A DNA stretch of 64,000 nucleotides from positions 124,001 through 188,000 of the forward strand of contig JBFXAJ010000001.1 in the NCBI GenBank assembly GCA_050184415.1. The letters run 5' to 3'. Below the pieces are notes generated by a model, which was given only the letters and a program-made list of their open reading frames with translations, did not search any database and was not told where the DNA came from. Position 1 is the first letter of the stretch; the number at the start of each line of letters is the position of its first letter. This DNA comes from JADLGL01 sp050184415. Its GTDB lineage: Bacteria; Pseudomonadota; Alphaproteobacteria; Rhizobiales; Kaistiaceae. A program made the translations under genes and the position numbers. Shown in pieces: positions 49,009 through 57,329 of the stretch.

Positions 49009-50411
49009 AGATGTCCCGCGACATCGGGCCGATCCATTTCGTCGGCATCGGCGGCATCGGCATGAGCGGCATCGCCGAGGCGATGCTGTCGCTCGGCTAT
49101 CGCGTGCAGGGCTCGGACGTCGCCGAGAACGCCAACGTCCAGCGCCTTCGCGAGAAGGACATCAAGGTGCTGATCGGCCATGCCGCCGCCAATCTCGGCG
49201 ACGCGCAGGTGATCGTCGTGTCGTCGGCAATCAAGCGCGACAATCCCGAGCTCCAGGCAGCGCGCGAGCGTCTGCTGCCGGTGGTGCGCCGCGCGGAGAT
49301 GCTGGCCGAACTGATGCGGTTGAAATCGGCGATCGCGATCGCCGGCACGCACGGCAAGACGACAACGACATCGCTGGTCGCGGCGCTCCTCGATGCCGGC
49401 GGCCTCGACCCCACCGTCATCAATGGCGGCATCATCAATTCGTATGGCAGCAACGCGCGGATGGGCTTGGGCGACTGGATGGTGGTCGAGGCCGACGAGT
49501 CCGACGGCACCTTCGTCAAGCTGCCGGCGGACATCGCGCTCGTCACCAACATCGATCCCGAGCACCTCGACCATTACGGCACCTTCGATCGGGTCCGCGA
49601 AGGCTTTCGCCAGTTCGTCGAGAACGTGCCGTTCTACGGCTTTGCCGTGATGTGCGCCGACCATCTGGAGGTCCAGAACCTGATCGGCCGGATCGAAGAT
49701 CGCCGCGTCATCACCTATGGCTCGAACCCGCAGGCCGACGTGCGCTACACCGATCTTGAGACGGCTAACCGTCTCACCAAGTTCAACGCCGTCATCCGCG
49801 ACCGCATCGCCGGCACGACGCTCACGATCGCCGATCTCGCGCTCCCGATGCCCGGCGAGCACAACGTCCAGAACGCGACCGGAGCGATCGCGATCGCGCA
49901 CCAGCTCGGGATTTCCGGCGATGCGATCCGGAAGGGGCTCGCCGCGTTCGGCGGCGTGAAACGGCGCTTCACGCATACCGGTTCGTGGAAGGGCGTCGAG
50001 GTCTTCGACGATTACGGGCACCATCCGGTGGAGATTTCCGCGGTCCTCCGCGCCGCCCGGGCGTCCTCGCAGGGCAAGGTGATCGCGGTGGTGCAGCCGC
50101 ATCGCTACACCCGGCTTCGCGATCTGTTCGACGGCTTCTGCACCGCGTTCAACGCCGCTGACACCGTGTTCGTCGCCCCTGTCTACGCCGCCGGCGAACA
50201 GCCCATCGAGGGCATCAATCGCGATACGCTGGTCGAGGGGCTGCGGCTCCACGGGCACCGCGATGCGCGACCGTTGCAAGGGCCGGAGGTGCTTCCGTCC
50301 GAGATCGCGGCTCTTGCCACGCCGGGCGACTACGTGGTGCTTCTGGGGGCAGGGAACATCACGCAATGGGCCAACGCGCTGCCGCGCGAGCTTGCGGCGC
50401 TGGGGGCGTGA
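49005..50411 (+). CDS. murC: UDP-MurNAc:L-alanine ligase MurC
   Basis: A 468-residue cytoplasmic ligase. It begins IHFVGIGGIGMSGIAEAML; the ATP loop is AGTHGKTTTTSLVAALL; further motifs are EADESDGTF, NIDPEHLDHY and FDDYGHHPVE. ATG 49005 overlaps the murG stop and fits the conserved N-terminus. The stop is followed by repeat R3 copy B, not by murB. Confidence 0.96.
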   Translation: MKMSRDIGPIHFVGIGGIGMSGIAEAMLSLGYRVQGSDVAENANVQRLREKDIKVLIGHAAANLGDAQVIVVSSAIKRDNPELQAARERLLPVVRRAEMLAELMRLKSAIAIAGTHGKTTTTSLVAALLDAGGLDPTVINGGIINSYGSNARMGLGDWMVVEADESDGTFVKLPADIALVTNIDPEHLDHYGTFDRVREGFRQFVENVPFYGFAVMCADHLEVQNLIGRIEDRRVITYGSNPQADVRYTDLETANRLTKFNAVIRDRIAGTTLTIADLALPMPGEHNVQNATGAIAIAHQLGISGDAIRKGLAAFGGVKRRFTHTGSWKGVEVFDDYGHHPVEISAVLRAARASSQGKVIAVVQPHRYTRLRDLFDGFCTAFNAADTVFVAPVYAAGEQPIEGINRDTLVEGLRLHGHRDARPLQGPEVLPSEIAALATPGDYVVLLGAGNITQWANALPRELAALGA

Positions 50412-50438
50412 CCAATGCTCCGGCGATCCATCGAAGCC

Positions 50439-50575
50439 CCTACCTCCCCCTTGCGGGGAGGTAGGGGCTCTGTGACTCGGCGGCTGCCGCTGCACCCCCC
50501 ACGCGCTTCGCTAAGGCTCGCTTCGCGAGCCAAGCTCCGCGGTCTCCCCCGCAAGGGGGGAGAAGGAGCAAGAGT
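50439..50575. repeat. Dispersed repeat R3, copy B (inverted)
   Basis: It reads CCTACCTCCCCCTTGCGGGG at its left end and TCTCCCCCGCAAGGGGGGAG at its right end. Its reverse complement matches copy A (40903-41057) at both ends and through GCGAAGCGCGTGGGGGGTGC, while the middle differs. The two copies flank murE-murC in opposite orientation. Confidence 0.85.
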
Positions 50576-50614
50576 CCGCCAGGGGAAGGGCGGCGCGGTG
50601 TTGGTCGCGAATCG

Positions 50615-51313
50615 ATGAAATCCTGTCTCGTCCTCCGTCACCTTGCCTTCGAGGACCTCGGCGTCCTCTCGCCGGTGCTTTCCGAAGCCGGCTATGCGGC
50701 GACGATCCACGACGTCGGCGTAGGTCCGCTGCCTACGGAAGCGATCCGCGACGCGGACCTTCTCGTCGTCCTCGGCGGCCCGATCGGGGTCTACGAGACC
50801 GAGACCTATCCGTATGTGGCGGATGAGATCGCCGCCATCCGTGCCCGGCTGACGGTCGACGGGCCGACGCTGGGCATCTGTCTCGGCCACCAGATGATCG
50901 CCGCGGCGCTCGGCGCCATGGTCGCGCCGGGGCCGGCGAAGGAGATCGGCTGGGGGCCGGTGCGGCTGACGGAAATCGGCCGGCAGTCGGTGCTGGCCGG
51001 GATCGGGTCGCTGCCGGTGCTGCACTGGCATGGCGACATGGCCGGCGTCCCAGCCGGCGCCGAGGTGCTTGCCGAGACCGACATCTGTCCGAACCAGGCC
51101 TTCGTCCTCGGCAAGCACGTCCTCGGGCTCCAGTTCCACATGGAGGTCGACCCGACGCGGATCGAACAATGGCTGATCGGCCATACCGCCGAGCTGGCCG
51201 CGGCGAGGATCGACGTGCGGCGCATCCGCGAGGAGACCGAGCGGTTCGGCCCGGCCACCGCTGCGGCAGGCGCAGATGTCGTGCGGACTTGGCTCGCGGG
51301 CCTGGACGGCTGA
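50615..51313 (+). CDS. Class I glutamine amidotransferase-like protein
   Basis: A 232-residue protein with the GATase1 triad: Cys in LGICLGHQMIAAAL, His and Glu in LGLQFHMEVDPTR. LLVVLGGPIGVYE is typical of stand-alone GuaA-like amidotransferases such as YfeJ. It lacks a synthase domain, so it either pairs with an unknown partner or hydrolyses a gamma-glutamyl compound. It interrupts the usual murC-murB adjacency. Cytoplasmic. Confidence 0.87.
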   Translation: MKSCLVLRHLAFEDLGVLSPVLSEAGYAATIHDVGVGPLPTEAIRDADLLVVLGGPIGVYETETYPYVADEIAAIRARLTVDGPTLGICLGHQMIAAALGAMVAPGPAKEIGWGPVRLTEIGRQSVLAGIGSLPVLHWHGDMAGVPAGAEVLAETDICPNQAFVLGKHVLGLQFHMEVDPTRIEQWLIGHTAELAAARIDVRRIREETERFGPATAAAGADVVRTWLAGLDG

Positions 51314-51382
51314 CGCGGCTTCTCAGGGCCGGGTCTTTCGGTAGAGTCCGGCTCAGGCGAAACCGGCAACATCGAGGGAAGC

Positions 51383-52342
51383 ATGTTCGGTGGACTTGGT
51401 CGCTCGTTTCGGATCGGCGTCCTGACAGCGGCGGCGATCGCGACTTTCGCATGGCCGGCCGCGGCCGGACCGGGCGCGCTGACCAAGCAGAATCTGGTCG
51501 CGCCGACCTATGAGCAGGCGGTGGCCGGCTGGGAGGCCTTCAAGGCCGCGCAGCCCCCCGCCTGTGCCGCCGCCGTCGACTCGACCGAGGTCCTGCACGG
51601 CGGCCGGACCGGGACCGTCGTCATCATGCTCCACGGCTTCGCCGGCAACCCCGGCCAGATGGCGCCGCTGACCGAGATGTTCGCGGCGGCGGGCGCCAAC
51701 GTCATCATCCCGCGCCTCGCCGGCCATTTCGACCAGAACATGGACGCGCTCGACGACGCCACTTTCCAGGACTGGCTCGACCAGGCGACCGAGGTCCTCG
51801 CGATCGCCCGCGGTCTCGGCGAGCGCGTGATCGTCGCCGGCTACTCGCTCGGCGGCCTCCTCGCGTCCTACCTCGCGCTGGAGTATGGCGAGTCGATCGA
51901 CCGATTGCTGCTGCTCGCGCCGGCGTGGAAGCTGCAGCCGCGGGCGGTCGTGGAGGCTGATCTCGGCGCGCTGCTTGGCATTCGGCGGAGCGCGCTCGGC
52001 GACGCCCAGATCTGCGAGGTCGAGCACTTCGACCTCTCCGCGCGGGGCGCGGTCGAGGTCCATCGCCTGGCCGAGCACACCGAGCGCACCTTCGCCCGGG
52101 CCGGGCTGTCGGCCTTCGCGCTGATCGAGCATCCCATCCTGATGTCGGTCGGCGCCACCGACCAGATCGTCGATACGCCCTATGTCCTTGAGGTCGTGCC
52201 CGAGGCAGAGGTCGCCATCCACGTCATCGAGAACCCTGATGGCGGGCACCTCTGGTACATGCAGTCGCGCGACCTCTACCGGACCGGAAATCCGCTGGGC
52301 GATGAGTTCATCGCCGACTTCCAACGGTTCGTCGCGCAGTGA
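51383..52342 (+). CDS. Exported alpha/beta hydrolase
   Basis: A 319-residue hydrolase with a signal peptide (about residues 1-28, ending PAAAG). The nucleophile is in VAGYSLGGLLAS, the oxyanion loop is IMLHGFAGNPGQM, the Asp is in GATDQIVD and the His in DGGHLWY. This resembles monoglyceride lipase or carboxylesterase types. It is probably periplasmic. It stands between the amidotransferase gene and murB; the substrate is unknown. Confidence 0.87.
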   Translation: MFGGLGRSFRIGVLTAAAIATFAWPAAAGPGALTKQNLVAPTYEQAVAGWEAFKAAQPPACAAAVDSTEVLHGGRTGTVVIMLHGFAGNPGQMAPLTEMFAAAGANVIIPRLAGHFDQNMDALDDATFQDWLDQATEVLAIARGLGERVIVAGYSLGGLLASYLALEYGESIDRLLLLAPAWKLQPRAVVEADLGALLGIRRSALGDAQICEVEHFDLSARGAVEVHRLAEHTERTFARAGLSAFALIEHPILMSVGATDQIVDTPYVLEVVPEAEVAIHVIENPDGGHLWYMQSRDLYRTGNPLGDEFIADFQRFVAQ

Positions 52343-52373
52343 TCCGGTGCTGTCGTTCCGTGATCGGTCGGCC

Positions 52374-53342
52374 ATGATTTCGGTGCCCTCCTTCGCGACG
52401 GGACTGGGCGAGGGCATTCGCGGTCGTCTCACGCCGGACGCCCCGATCGCGCCGGCGACGTGGTTCCGGGTCGGCGGCAACGCCGAGCTCCTGTTCCAGC
52501 CGGCGGACGAGGAGGACCTCGCCGCGTTCCTCGCGAAGTTGCCCGCGGGGGTGCCCGTCACCGTCATCGGCGTCGGCTCGAACCTTCTCGTCAGGGACGG
52601 GGGCATTGCCGGTGTGGTGATCCGTCTGTCGGCGAAAGGCTTCGGGCATGCGACTCGCGACGGCAATCGGGTGAGGGCCGGTGCGGCCGTCCTCGACAAG
52701 CGTCTCGGGGCATACGCGGCGGAGAAGGAATTAGCCGGCTTTGCATTCCTGCACGGCATTCCCGGGGCGATCGGCGGCGCGGTGCGGATGAATGCGGGTG
52801 CCAACAAGGCGGAGATCAGGGACATTCTCGTCGAAGCGGTCGCGATCGACAGAGCGGGGCGGCGCCACGTCCTGTCCAATGCCGACATGCGCTTCGCCTA
52901 TCGGCACAATCACGCGCCGGAGGACCTCATCTTCACCGAGGCGGTCTTCGAGGGCGTGCCTGCGCCGCGGGCCGACATCGACGCGGCGATGGCAGCGGTG
53001 CAGGCGCATCGCGAGGCGGCGCAGCCGGTGAAGGAGAAGACGGGGGGATCGACCTTCACCAATCCCGATCCGCCGGGAACGCCAAGCCAGCGCAGCGCCT
53101 GGAAGCTGATCGACGCCGCGGGCTGCCGCGGCCTTGTCGTCGGCGATGCACAGGTTTCCGAGATGAACTGCAATTTTCTCATCAATCGCGGCAATGCCAC
53201 CGCCTACGACCTCGAACTCCTCGGCGAGACGGTGCGGGCGCGCGTTCTCGAACACTCGGGCGTCCGCCTGGAATGGGAGATCAAGCGGATCGGGCGGTTC
53301 GCGGACGGCCGTGAGGTCGAGCCATTCCTGGGGCGCGGATAG
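52374..53342 (+). CDS. murB: UDP-N-acetylenolpyruvoylglucosamine reductase MurB
   Basis: A 322-residue FAD enzyme completing UDP-MurNAc synthesis. FAD-binding motifs: ATWFRVGGNAELLF, VIGVGSNLLVRDGG, FLHGIPGAIGGAVRMNAG. The catalytic Ser is in KTGGSTFTNP, typical of type II MurB, and the Glu in the C-terminal part (LEWEIKRIG). ATG 52374 is chosen to give the family N-terminus. The next gene starts 6 bp after the stop. Confidence 0.95.
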   Translation: MISVPSFATGLGEGIRGRLTPDAPIAPATWFRVGGNAELLFQPADEEDLAAFLAKLPAGVPVTVIGVGSNLLVRDGGIAGVVIRLSAKGFGHATRDGNRVRAGAAVLDKRLGAYAAEKELAGFAFLHGIPGAIGGAVRMNAGANKAEIRDILVEAVAIDRAGRRHVLSNADMRFAYRHNHAPEDLIFTEAVFEGVPAPRADIDAAMAAVQAHREAAQPVKEKTGGSTFTNPDPPGTPSQRSAWKLIDAAGCRGLVVGDAQVSEMNCNFLINRGNATAYDLELLGETVRARVLEHSGVRLEWEIKRIGRFADGREVEPFLGRG

Positions 53343-53348
53343 CCGACG

Positions 53349-53750
53349 ATGCCGATGCACTGCGTGATCTGGACCTACCGCTTGCTGCCCGACATGACCA
53401 AGGAGCGGGCGGACCAGCTCTTCATCGCGGTCGCCGAGCGCTATTTCCGGGTGCCCGGCCTGATGCGGAAGTATTTCGGCTTTGCTGAGGACGGGCGGTC
53501 CGTAGTCGGCGTCTATCTCTGGCGGTCGAGGGCCGAGGCCGACGCGTTCTTCTCGCCCGACTGGCTCGCCGGCGTGACCACCCGTTGGGGCGCGGCACCG
53601 GAGCGGGCGGACTGGACCATCCCGCAATATGTCGATGCCGAGACGATGGACGTGGTCCGCGCGCCCCTTCCGGTCGGCCTTCGCTCCGTCGGTCCGGAGG
53701 ACGAAGACCGCCGCGTGAAACCTGGCGAATTCGGCGCCAACGACGACTAG
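53349..53750 (+). CDS. Small monooxygenase-like (YdhR/ABM superfamily) protein
   Basis: A 133-residue protein with a dimeric alpha-beta barrel pattern: HCVIWTYRLLPDMTKERADQ, GLMRKYFGFAEDGRSVVGVY and SRAEADAFFSPDW. These resemble YdhR-type putative monooxygenases. An acidic tail ends it. It is probably cotranscribed with murB. Its stop shares CTAG with the convergent membrane-protein gene. Function is not established. Confidence 0.7.
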   Translation: MPMHCVIWTYRLLPDMTKERADQLFIAVAERYFRVPGLMRKYFGFAEDGRSVVGVYLWRSRAEADAFFSPDWLAGVTTRWGAAPERADWTIPQYVDAETMDVVRAPLPVGLRSVGPEDEDRRVKPGEFGANDD

Positions 53751-54607
53751 GTAGTCTGTCTAGGTATGGTGACCGGTGGCATTGTTGAGCGAATTTGAGG
53801 ACGGTCCTTTTCCGGCCAAAGAAGGATGGGGTCCAGATGCTCAAGAAAAGTCGCTACAGCACCACCAAATCGCGCGCGCAGCACTCTCTCGCTAAGTCGC
53901 GAAGCGTCGATGGCGAAGTACGCAACGATTGTACCGACCAACAATACGCCCGCAGTAACAACACCGGCCCAGATATTGGTCAGGTAGAACCCTGGTCCAG
54001 GGCCGTTTAGCAGATCAGGTGCGACGAGTCCGGCAATTGGAATAATCCACGGAACACAACGGATCGAACGAGCGAGAAGTCGCGGGCCGCTGAAGCGCAT
54101 TGTCCGAAACAAGTCCTTTTCTCTGTCCTCTGCCAAAAACTGCACAGAATCTGGCTGGCCTGTGTGCTCAACATAGAACAGGACGCTGTCTTTGGCGCGA
54201 AGATAATCGAAGTATATCGTTAGAATACCATCATTTGATAATGAAATAGATGCATCGTTGTTATCATCGTCGCTAACTACTATGCCATAGTCCAAGATCT
54301 GGTGCGAGTCAATTCTCAGATGAATGTAGTGTATCGATTCTTTAAATCGGACAGTCGCAGTGCCGTTGTTTCTAAGCAAAACATAGGCGCGACTAAGCTC
54401 AGGTATCTCGGCTCCATTATAGATTATTGCTTGCCGTGATTGGGGTCGCGGGCGACGAGAATCCAGAAGATCGTCCCTGAAGAACGACCAATACTTTGAA
54501 CGTTTTTCAACCGCGAACTCAATCGTCCGCCGCGTTCGTGTTCTTCGATAGAAGAAATAACCGGAAAGCACCCCAAGAAGCCCGAAGGCGGTGCCAATCC
54601 AATCCAT
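53747..54607 (-). CDS. AT-rich gene for a membrane protein of unknown function
   Basis: A 286-residue protein starting at ATG 54607 (GAGGTGG upstream). One helix at the N-terminus (GTAFGLLGVLSGYFFY) is followed by a basic segment, a soluble beta-rich domain of about 150 residues (AEIPELSRAYVLLRNNGTAT; NDASISLSNDGILTIYFDY), then two helices (WIIPIAGLVAPDLL; GVVTAGVLLVGTIVAYFAI) and a C-terminal part. Base composition and codon use are clearly more AT-rich than the dcw genes on each side, indicating transfer. I recognise no family. Confidence 0.7.
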   Translation of the reverse strand: MDWIGTAFGLLGVLSGYFFYRRTRTRRTIEFAVEKRSKYWSFFRDDLLDSRRPRPQSRQAIIYNGAEIPELSRAYVLLRNNGTATVRFKESIHYIHLRIDSHQILDYGIVVSDDDNNDASISLSNDGILTIYFDYLRAKDSVLFYVEHTGQPDSVQFLAEDREKDLFRTMRFSGPRLLARSIRCVPWIIPIAGLVAPDLLNGPGPGFYLTNIWAGVVTAGVLLVGTIVAYFAIDASRLSERVLRARFGGAVATFLEHLDPILLWPEKDRPQIRSTMPPVTIPRQTT

Positions 54608-54912
54608 CACGTAACCACCTCTGCGGTCCAGAACAGAAACAAATAGGGAATTTTGAGGGAAAATGCAACGCTGGGCGAGCTTCTGGCAGTTGTGGAAATC
54701 GGCTTGTGGAACGCCCCCAAACTCAGTAGCTGACCTACCCGAACGGGGCATTCGGTCGCGTTGCCTCCGGGCCGCCGGCGTCCCACATTCCGTGTCGCGG
54801 GACCGGGCCCCTCTGACGATCCATCGGGTCGCCATGTCGGACCGCATCGGGTGAACTCGATGCACGGTCCGAACTGTTCCGACTCCGTCGTCGAGTTCCC
54901 CCATGTCGTTCC
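54608..54912. other. Gene-free interval before terC
   Basis: About 305 bp with falling AT content towards terC. I looked for a yybP-ykoY manganese riboswitch, which often precedes terC or alx, and did not see its conserved core. The promoters for terC and for the divergent AT-rich gene should lie here. Confidence 0.4.
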
Positions 54913-55944
54913 ATGGAGGAGCTCTTGGATTTCCTGACGGATCTGTTCCTCGGTCAGCCCATCTGGATGTGGCTGACTTTCGCCGGCCTCGTCGTCGCGC
55001 TGCTCGCTTTCGACCTCGGCGTCTTCCACCGGCATACCCGCGCCATCGGTGTGCGCGAAAGCCTCCTGCTCTCGGGCTTTTACATCACGCTCGGTCTCGC
55101 CTTCGGCGGCTTCGTCTGGTGGCAGCTTGGCGCTGAAAGCGGCGTCCAGTACCTGACCGGCTTCGTCGTCGAGAAGACGCTCGCACTCGACAACATCTTC
55201 GTCATCGCCCTCATCTTCGCGACGCTCGCGATCCCCAAGGAGTACCAGCACCGCGTGCTGTTCTGGGGCATCCTCGGCGTCGTGATCCTCCGCGGCATCA
55301 TGATCGGCGTTGGCGCGACGCTGGTCAGCGAGTTCGAGTGGGTCCTCTACATCTTCGCCGCGTTCCTCGTCTTCACCGGCATCCGCATGCTGCTGGCCAA
55401 GGAGAAGGAGGCGACCGCGGAGGAGGGGAGGCTGATGAAGCTCCTGCGCCGGCGCCTGCCGGTGACGAAGGAGCTCCACGGCGCGAAATTCTTCGTCCGC
55501 CTGCCCACGCCGAGCGGGCGGCTGAAGACCTTTGTCACGCCGCTCCTCCTCGCGCTGGTCGCGATCGAGTTCGCGGACGTCCTCTTCGCGGTCGACTCGG
55601 TGCCGGCGATCTTCGCCATCACCACCGACCCGTACCTCGTCTACACCTCGAACATCTTCGCGATCCTCGGCCTAAGAGCGCTCTACTTCGCGCTCGCGGC
55701 GATCCTCCACCGCTTCGCGTATCTGAAGCCGGCGCTGGCGATCCTCCTGATCTTCATCGGCGCCAAGGTGTTCGCGGCCGACGTCCTCGGCCTCGAGAAA
55801 TTCCCGGCGGAGATCTCGCTCGCGGTGACCTTCGTGATCCTCGCCGGCGGCATCGTGGTGTCGCTGTGGAAGACGCGGAGCGGGGGGCCTGATGGTGGTG
55901 CTCATAGGACACCGCGGGCGCTGCCGGCAGAGCGGTCGCAGTAA
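54913..55944 (+). CDS. TerC-family integral membrane protein
   Basis: A 343-residue protein with about nine helices. The two inverted halves carry the family motifs EKTLALDNIFVI and EFADVLFAVDSVPAIFA, whose Asp residues are needed for metal handling in Alx-type proteins. Members are linked to manganese export or metalation of exported enzymes and to tellurite resistance. The last 25 residues (Gly/Pro/Arg) look unstructured. It sits inside the dcw region without an obvious functional tie. Confidence 0.9.
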   Translation: MEELLDFLTDLFLGQPIWMWLTFAGLVVALLAFDLGVFHRHTRAIGVRESLLLSGFYITLGLAFGGFVWWQLGAESGVQYLTGFVVEKTLALDNIFVIALIFATLAIPKEYQHRVLFWGILGVVILRGIMIGVGATLVSEFEWVLYIFAAFLVFTGIRMLLAKEKEATAEEGRLMKLLRRRLPVTKELHGAKFFVRLPTPSGRLKTFVTPLLLALVAIEFADVLFAVDSVPAIFAITTDPYLVYTSNIFAILGLRALYFALAAILHRFAYLKPALAILLIFIGAKVFAADVLGLEKFPAEISLAVTFVILAGGIVVSLWKTRSGGPDGGAHRTPRALPAERSQ

Positions 55945-56052
55945 AGCGCCGGACTCGGTGCGTGAAAGGGAATGGCCGCGCATGTCGCGGCCATTCCTGC
56001 TTGCAGCTTGCTCCGCGCCGGAGGTGTTGGAATGCCATTCCCCACGCACCTC

Positions 56053-56155
56053 CCCGGGCTTGACCCGGGGTCTATTGGCGGCGCGGCAACCGCAGCACGT
56101 CGAACCGGTCTCCGCGCGTGCGGGACGGCCAATGGGTCCCGGGTCAAGCCCGGGA
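56053..56155. repeat. Long inverted repeat with CCCGGG cores
   Basis: The left arm at 56053-56078 (CCCGGGCTTGACCCGGGG then TCTATTGG) is matched by the right arm at 56129-56155 (CCAATGGGTCCCGGGTCAAG then CCCGGGA). Each arm is itself nearly palindromic. The 50-bp loop has no gene. It belongs to the same dispersed class as the palindromes in hyuA and murG. Confidence 0.75.
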
Positions 56156-56301
56156 AAGGGACTGGGGAGGGTCTTTCCCGAACAACAGGCGGTGCTGGCG
56201 TCGGGAGGAAGCTTGCCGCCGCTTCGGCGCGCGATCCGCGGTGGACTTTTCCCCAACCACATCGGGCGTGCGCCACTGCTTCGGACATGGTTACCGAGCC
56301 G

Positions 56302-56317
56302 TTAACCATTCGTTACC
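56302..56317 (+). promoter_or_regulatory. CtrA-like site upstream of ddl-ftsQAZ
   Basis: TTAA (56302-56305), 7-bp spacer, TTACC (56313-56317), differing by one base from the TTAA-N7-TTAAC consensus for the cell-cycle regulator CtrA. A perfect CGTTACCA/TGGTAACG inverted repeat (56311-56333) overlaps it. It lies about 95 bp before ddl. CtrA controls ftsQA and ftsZ in Caulobacter; regulation here is inference. Confidence 0.5.
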
Positions 56318-56408
56318 AAATGCGCTGGTAACGAGTGTGAATGCGTCGTGCGAAGCCTAGAAATTCCTTGATTCCGAGCACCCGCCGCCTGGTTAACGGA
56401 GCGGTGGG

Positions 56409-57329
56409 GTGAAGGCGCATGTCGCGGTTCTCATGGGCGGCTGGTCGACCGAAAGGCCGGTGTCGCTCGTCTCGGGCAATGCCTGCGCCGATGCCCTCGA
56501 GGCCGAGGGGTTCCGGGTGACGCGCGTCGACGTCAACCGTCACGTCGCGTCGGTCCTGTCAGACCTTCGTCCCGACGTCGTCTTCAACGGGCTGCACGGT
56601 CCGTTCGGCGAGGACGGCAAGATCCAGGGCGTTCTGGAGGTCCTCAACATTCCGTATACGCATTCCGGCGTGCTCGCGTCGGCGCTGGCCATGCACAAGG
56701 TGCGGGCGAAGCCGGTGCTCGAAGCGGCCGGGATTCCCGTCGCCGAGTCCATCGCCATGACGCGCCACGAGGCGGCACGCGAGCATGCGATGAAGCCGCC
56801 CTATGTGGTGAAGCCGATCGAGGAGGGATCCTCCTTCGGCGTTCTCATCGTGCGCGAGGGCGCCAACGCGCCGCCGCTCGAACTCCTCTCCGAGGCCTGG
56901 ACCTACGGCGACGAAGTCATGGTCGAGCGCTACGTGCCCGGCCGTGAGCTGACCGTCGGCGTGATGGGCGACCGGGCGCTCGACGTCATCGAGGTCAAGA
57001 CCGGCGAGCGCTTCTACGACTACGACGCGAAGTATCGTCCGGGCGGCTCTGTCCACATCCTCCCGGCAGAACTTTCACCCTTTATTTACCAAAACATCCA
57101 GATGCTGGCCCTGCGAGCGCATCAGGCACTCGGCTGTCGCGGGGTCAGCCGCTCCGATTTCCGGTTCGACGAACGCCCCGACGGGTCGCACGACCTCGTA
57201 TGCCTCGAGGTCAACACCCAGCCGGGCATGACCCCGACGTCGCTCGTGCCGGAAATGGCCGCCCACGCCGGCATCTCCTTCCGGGACCTCGTTTCGTGGA
57301 TGGTGGAGGACGCCTCGTGCGGTCGGTAG
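56409..57329 (+). CDS. ddl: D-alanine-D-alanine ligase
   Basis: A 306-residue ATP-grasp ligase making the D-Ala-D-Ala dipeptide used by MurF. It starts at GTG 56409 with GGAG 8 nt upstream: HVAVLMGGWSTERPVSLVSG. Other signatures are FNGLHGPFGEDG, YTHSGVLASALAMHK, PYVVKPIEEGSSFGV and CLEVNTQPGMTPTSLVPEMA. Complete and of normal length. Its end overlaps the ftsQ start by 13 nt. Confidence 0.95.
   Translation: MKAHVAVLMGGWSTERPVSLVSGNACADALEAEGFRVTRVDVNRHVASVLSDLRPDVVFNGLHGPFGEDGKIQGVLEVLNIPYTHSGVLASALAMHKVRAKPVLEAAGIPVAESIAMTRHEAAREHAMKPPYVVKPIEEGSSFGVLIVREGANAPPLELLSEAWTYGDEVMVERYVPGRELTVGVMGDRALDVIEVKTGERFYDYDAKYRPGGSVHILPAELSPFIYQNIQMLALRAHQALGCRGVSRSDFRFDERPDGSHDLVCLEVNTQPGMTPTSLVPEMAAHAGISFRDLVSWMVEDASCGR

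Noticed and set aside
54608..54912. Manganese (yybP-ykoY) riboswitch before terC
   Set aside because: The conserved core was not found in either strand and the spacing is not typical.
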